Source of the DNA: Paenibacillus humicus NBRC 102415
GTDB taxonomy: Bacteria > Bacillota > Bacilli > Paenibacillales > Paenibacillaceae
DNA: 64,000 nucleotides
Direction: 5' to 3'
NCBI RefSeq assembly: GCF_004000905.1
Contig: NZ_BIMD01000014.1
Location: forward strand, 1 to 64,000
The notes under the pieces were generated by a model. The model was not told the DNA's origin, ran no database searches, and was given only the letters and a program-made list of their open reading frames with translations. Numbering within the stretch: position 1 is the stretch's first letter; each line of letters starts with the position of its first letter. Positions 61,164 through 64,000 of the stretch are shown piece by piece. Position numbers and translations under genes: made by a program.

Positions 61164-61580
61164 TTACAGCGTAGAAGCGACAATCAGCGCCCCGGTGAGA
61201 TGCAGCGAACCAGCCAGCAGCGCATGGGCGATTTTGCCGTCCTTCGTCCCCTCGTCGAGATGGAAGCCTCCAAAGCGGTCCAGCAGCCGGCGAACGACTA
61301 GCTCGATGATCAGCAGGATGACAAAGGATACGACCGACACGATCAACGCCTCGCCCAAGCTGTAAGAGGTGCGCACCGCTTGGGCGAGTATGTATCCTTG
61401 TGCAAATAATTTCATGATAAACCGAGTCGTCACCGCTACATTCCCCTTGCGCATCTCCGCAAGATCCTTATAGCGGGTCGTCAGCGAATCGACGGCCATC
61501 AGCAAGGCCAGAAGCAGAGCTCCGGCAGCCGTCCAGGCGAAAGTTCCGGTCAAAAGCCGGACAGCGGATTCAAGCGTCAT
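61164..61580 (-). CDS. DUF350 (YjfL-type) membrane protein
   Basis: 138 residues with four transmembrane helices (about 10-30, 52-68, 74-92, 115-135). The layout, including MAVDSLTTRYKDLAEMRKGN and VTTRFIMKLFAQGYILAQAV, matches DUF350. It is one of the PspA-cluster genes. Confidence 0.85.
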   Translation of the reverse strand: MTLESAVRLLTGTFAWTAAGALLLALLMAVDSLTTRYKDLAEMRKGNVAVTTRFIMKLFAQGYILAQAVRTSYSLGEALIVSVVSFVILLIIELVVRRLLDRFGGFHLDEGTKDGKIAHALLAGSLHLTGALIVASTL

Positions 61581-61645
61581 CAGAAGTTCCCCCGTTCATT
61601 AGATAAGGGGCGGCCGCGCCATGCGGCACGGCCTCCCCTTACAGC

Positions 61646-62311
61646 TTATTTTTCGTATTGCTTCAACAGGGCGGCCAGCTCATCCTCAACGGCCTTGTCC
61701 TTGCCCAGAGCCTCGAATTCCTCGTCGAGCGACTTGCCCTTGTCGTTCAGCACGTTGCTCGCCTCGGCTTGCGACTCCATCTGGAGCACCTTCTCCTCCA
61801 TCCGCTTCAGTCCGGCCATTGCCGTATCGTTGCCGAAGCCGTTCATCGTACGGTTGATGTCCACTTGGGCTTTGGCCGCATTGGCGCGGGCTACGAGCGT
61901 CTCGCGCTTGCTCTTGAGGTCGGCCAGCTGCTTCTGCATCTGGCCGAGCTTCTCGCGCAGGTTGTCGGCGGAAGCCTTGTTGCTGTCGTAAGCGGTCTTG
62001 AATTCGTCGCGCTTAGCTTCCGCGGATTTCTTCTCTTCCAGAGCGCGGCGGGCCAGATCGACATTGCCGTTCTGGGCGGCGAGATGGGCCTGCTCGTTGC
62101 GCTTCTGCACGAGCGCTTCCTGCTCTTCATACTGCTTTTTGAATCTTTTTTCAAGCGCGATCTGGGCGGCGACCGCCTTCTCGGCATCCTCCAGATCGTC
62201 GGCCATGTCACGGATGTATTGATCGGTCATTTTCACCGGATCCTCGGCTTTTTCAATCAGGGAGTACACATTGGAGAGCGTCAGGTCGCGAAGTCGTTTG
62301 AACAGGGACAT
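61646..62311 (-). CDS. PspA/IM30-family membrane-stress protein
   Basis: 221 residues starting MSLFKRLRDLTLSNVYSLIE with AAGGAGG upstream. Almost wholly coiled-coil (residues 25-200) with the N-terminal amphipathic helix that binds stressed membranes. PspA proteins assemble into rods or rings that protect membrane integrity. It leads a leftward cluster with DUF350, DUF4178 and DUF4247 genes. Confidence 0.93.
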   Translation of the reverse strand: MSLFKRLRDLTLSNVYSLIEKAEDPVKMTDQYIRDMADDLEDAEKAVAAQIALEKRFKKQYEEQEALVQKRNEQAHLAAQNGNVDLARRALEEKKSAEAKRDEFKTAYDSNKASADNLREKLGQMQKQLADLKSKRETLVARANAAKAQVDINRTMNGFGNDTAMAGLKRMEEKVLQMESQAEASNVLNDKGKSLDEEFEALGKDKAVEDELAALLKQYEK

Positions 62312-62419
62312 GGTTTGTTTTCCTCCTTGGGTCGGTTCTGAATGGAATCGGCATCAGCATAGTTAGCTAGTAAGAAGCTCTGAACCGAGTTTTTTCTGCC
62401 GTTGAATCTACATACGGCG

Positions 62420-62456
62420 CAGCGGCAGGAAGGTTTCTTCCGCACCGCCTTTTTTT
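62420..62456 (+). terminator. Terminator-like hairpin upstream of the AI-2E-family gene
   Basis: GCGG, GGAAG, CTTCC and CCGC form a stem with small bulges around a GTTT loop, then TTTTTTT. It lies in the divergent gap between pspA and the transporter, pointing toward the latter, about 75 bp before its start. Confidence 0.5.
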
Positions 62457-62528
62457 GCATGGATTAGAGCATGCGCCGTCAGGGTACAACTGTGGTAAAA
62501 GCTTCAACCGTTAATGGGGGTCTGCCGG

Positions 62529-63608
62529 GTGAAAATCGGACGTTTTTATCAAATCTGCATCAGCATCATTCTCGTGCTGCTCATCTTGTACCTGATGTCC
62601 AAGCTGGACTTCGTCTATCGTCCGGTGCTGCTTGCATTCAACATGCTCCTGCTGCCGTTTGTCGTGTCCTTCTTCTTCTATTACCTGTTCAGGCCGCTCG
62701 TCACCCAGCTCCACAAGTGGAACCTGCCCAAGTGGCTGGCCGTGCTGCTGCTGTTCATCCTGATCTTCTCCGTCTTCGCTCTGCTGATTGTGCTCGTATG
62801 GCCGCCTCTGCAGTCCCAGACACAGGAATTCTTGAACAACCTGCCCGCCTTGGCTTCCGCCGTTCAGGACCAGATCGACTACCTGCAGCAGCAGAGCATC
62901 GCGGGCTTCAGCCTGAAGGAGCTTGATCTGACGACCAAGGTGTCGACCTATCTGGAGCAGTTCATCAACTACGCTTCCACTTATCTCCAGGGTGCCGTGT
63001 CGATCGTGACTACGGTGTTCCTCGTCGTCGGCACGGTGCCGGTCCTCCTCTACTATATGCTGAAGGAAGACCGGAAAGGCTATACGTCGTTCGTCCGGTT
63101 CTCTCCGGCCAAATACCGCAGCGATGCCATCGAAATCTTCAACTCCATCGACAAGATGCTCAGCGAGTTCGTCATCGGGCGGGTCGTCTGCTGCCTTGCG
63201 CTCGGCGCTTTCTGCTACATCGGCTTTTTGATCGTAGACCTGCCGTATTCGCTGCTGCTGGCGATTTTTGTCGGCTCCATGAACATGATTCCCTATATCG
63301 GCTCCATTATCGGCGCGGTGCCATGCATTCTGATCGCCTTCACCGATTCCTTCTCGTCCGCCGTATGGGTTCTCGTCATCATCCTGATCGCCCAGCAGCT
63401 GGAAGGCAACCTGATCTCCCCGTTCGTCTACGGGCGGACGATGGACATCCACCCGCTCACCACGATCGTCGTCGTGCTGATCGCCGGGGCGGTCAGCGGC
63501 ATCGTCGGCGTCATGATTTCCATTCCCGTCTACATGATGGCCAAAATCATCATCCTGCAGATCGCGGAGCATTACGAGAAGAGATCTCAGCCGGAAGGCT
63601 CTCCTTGA
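62529..63608 (+). CDS. AI-2E-family transporter (PF01594-like)
   Basis: 359 residues from GTG 62529 with GGGGGT upstream. Seven to eight helices; the family signature NMIPYIGSIIGAVPCILIAF and QQLEGNLISPFVYGRTMDIH are intact, as is the LPVxLYYMLKEDR-type loop (VPVLLYYMLKEDRKGYTSFV). Substrates of the family vary. The C-terminus SQPEGSP ends within a tandem repeat. Confidence 0.9.
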   Translation: MKIGRFYQICISIILVLLILYLMSKLDFVYRPVLLAFNMLLLPFVVSFFFYYLFRPLVTQLHKWNLPKWLAVLLLFILIFSVFALLIVLVWPPLQSQTQEFLNNLPALASAVQDQIDYLQQQSIAGFSLKELDLTTKVSTYLEQFINYASTYLQGAVSIVTTVFLVVGTVPVLLYYMLKEDRKGYTSFVRFSPAKYRSDAIEIFNSIDKMLSEFVIGRVVCCLALGAFCYIGFLIVDLPYSLLLAIFVGSMNMIPYIGSIIGAVPCILIAFTDSFSSAVWVLVIILIAQQLEGNLISPFVYGRTMDIHPLTTIVVVLIAGAVSGIVGVMISIPVYMMAKIIILQIAEHYEKRSQPEGSP

Positions 63609-63679
63609 GTACGAAGGGAGGCTCGGCCGGAAGGCTCTCCTTGAGTACGAAGGGAGGCTCGGCCGGAAGGCTCTCCTTG
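63591..63679. repeat. 36-bp tandem repeat over the 3' end of the AI-2E-family gene
   Basis: Two and a half copies of a 36-bp unit beginning CCGGAAGGCTCTCCTTGAG. The stop codon (63606-63608) is in the first copy. Each copy can fold GGCTCTCCTT against AAGGGAGGCT, so the hairpin is multiplied. Confidence 0.85.
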
Positions 63680-63762
63680 CTTTGGGAGCCGACTACGACA
63701 AGCTTGAAGCCTGCCTCTCCTTCAGCGGAGCCCGCTCGTTCCGTCCATTGGCATTTGCAAGC

Positions 63763-63787
63763 AGCCGCCTGTACCCAGGCGGCTTTT
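63763..63787 (+). terminator. Terminator after the AI-2E-family gene
   Basis: AGCCGCCTG pairs perfectly with CAGGCGGCT around TACC, followed by TTT. The 150 bp before it hold only the tandem repeat and nothing recognisable. Confidence 0.8.
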
Positions 63788-63833
63788 GAGCTTGCGGACG
63801 CAGCCGCATCAGGCGGCTGTCCCCGAGTCCGAA

Positions 63834-64000
63834 TCACTCCGGCGGCAGCCAGGTAATCTCTTCGACGGTCCAAGATGTGCCGCTGTAAGCCGCGTCGATT
63901 CCGATCTCGCGTGCGAATCTTCTCGGAATTCTCTTCACCGGAAGCGAGGTCGTCAGCTCCCGCTTCAGCACGGGAGCCGAGAACCGCACCGCGCCGGGCC
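63834..64000 (-). CDS. C-terminal end of an unidentified protein (cut by window edge)
   Basis: The minus-strand frame from the right edge reads AVRFSAPVLKRELTTSLPVK, then RIPRRFAREIGIDAAYSGTS and ends TVEEITWLPPE. It has regular codon use like the chromosomal genes around it. Too little is present to name it. Confidence 0.6.
   Translation of the reverse strand, partial: PGAVRFSAPVLKRELTTSLPVKRIPRRFAREIGIDAAYSGTSWTVEEITWLPPE

Noticed and set aside
62511-63572. 353-residue minus-strand frame opposite the AI-2E-family gene
   Set aside because: Composition dominated by Asp/Gln/Glu/His repeats, typical of an antisense frame of a membrane-protein gene.
63591-63679. Regular repeats considered as a CRISPR array
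   Set aside because: Units are adjacent without spacers and span a stop codon; no cas genes nearby.

Overview
The window looks like a Paenibacillaceae (Firmicutes) chromosome carrying a large integrative and conjugative element (ICE). Positions 1 to about 52390 are ICE DNA, entered from a left end outside the window. Positions from about 52640 to 64000 are GC-rich host chromosome. The assignment rests on Gram-positive ribosome binding sites, host genes such as xpt, a YkvI-type carrier and a PspA/DUF350/DUF4178/DUF4247 cluster, and a Gram-positive conjugation gene set. All calls come from reading the sequence; no database search was run.

Left cargo (1-9640): a leftward set of genes for metal (probably copper) handling and the cell envelope. 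In transcription order it holds a second-copy lgt, a TVP38/DedA-type membrane protein, a response regulator with its sensor kinase, two lipoproteins, a tiny membrane protein and a cysteine-rich copper-storage protein. A Met-rich multicopper oxidase lipoprotein diverges from it. A dead serine recombinase marks the boundary with the conjugation genes.

Conjugation backbone (9900-30200, leftward): VirB4, PrgI, a VirB6/TrbL-like channel protein, a Maff2/TrbC-like small membrane protein, the VirD4 coupling ATPase, an ArdC-like protein, PcfB, a relaxase and a MobC-like accessory. A putative oriT, a toprim protein and a 2400-residue methylase-helicase follow. A complete tnpV-like gene lies inside the methylase-helicase gene in another frame.

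Secretion/pilus block (30200-45500, leftward): a Tad-like (type IVc pilus) machine with CpaB/SAF protein, two MinD/TadZ-like proteins, a CpaF/TadA ATPase, a fused TadB-TadC-like membrane protein and four short pseudopilin-like proteins. Three large surface proteins follow (DUF916-like, copper-amine-oxidase-N-like, DUF5704-like). This is an unusual resident of an ICE and is the best candidate here for an undescribed system, perhaps a mating adhesin. ParA/ParB-like genes (46400-48119) follow.

Right ICE end (48200-52390): a Shedu-like (DUF4263) nuclease with a membrane-protein partner, a relic-bearing noncoding stretch, then xis and a tyrosine integrase that reads up to the 3' end of an intact tRNA-Leu(CAG). 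A truncated second copy of the 5' half of that tRNA lies 166 bp further on.

Host chromosome (52640-64000): a zinc-ribbon-like protein, two small unknown proteins, xpt, a YkvI-type carrier, a GT4 glycosyltransferase, a diguanylate cyclase, a HAD hydrolase, a metallophosphoesterase, the PspA envelope-stress cluster and an AI-2E-family transporter. Two genes end in tandemly duplicated 3' tails.
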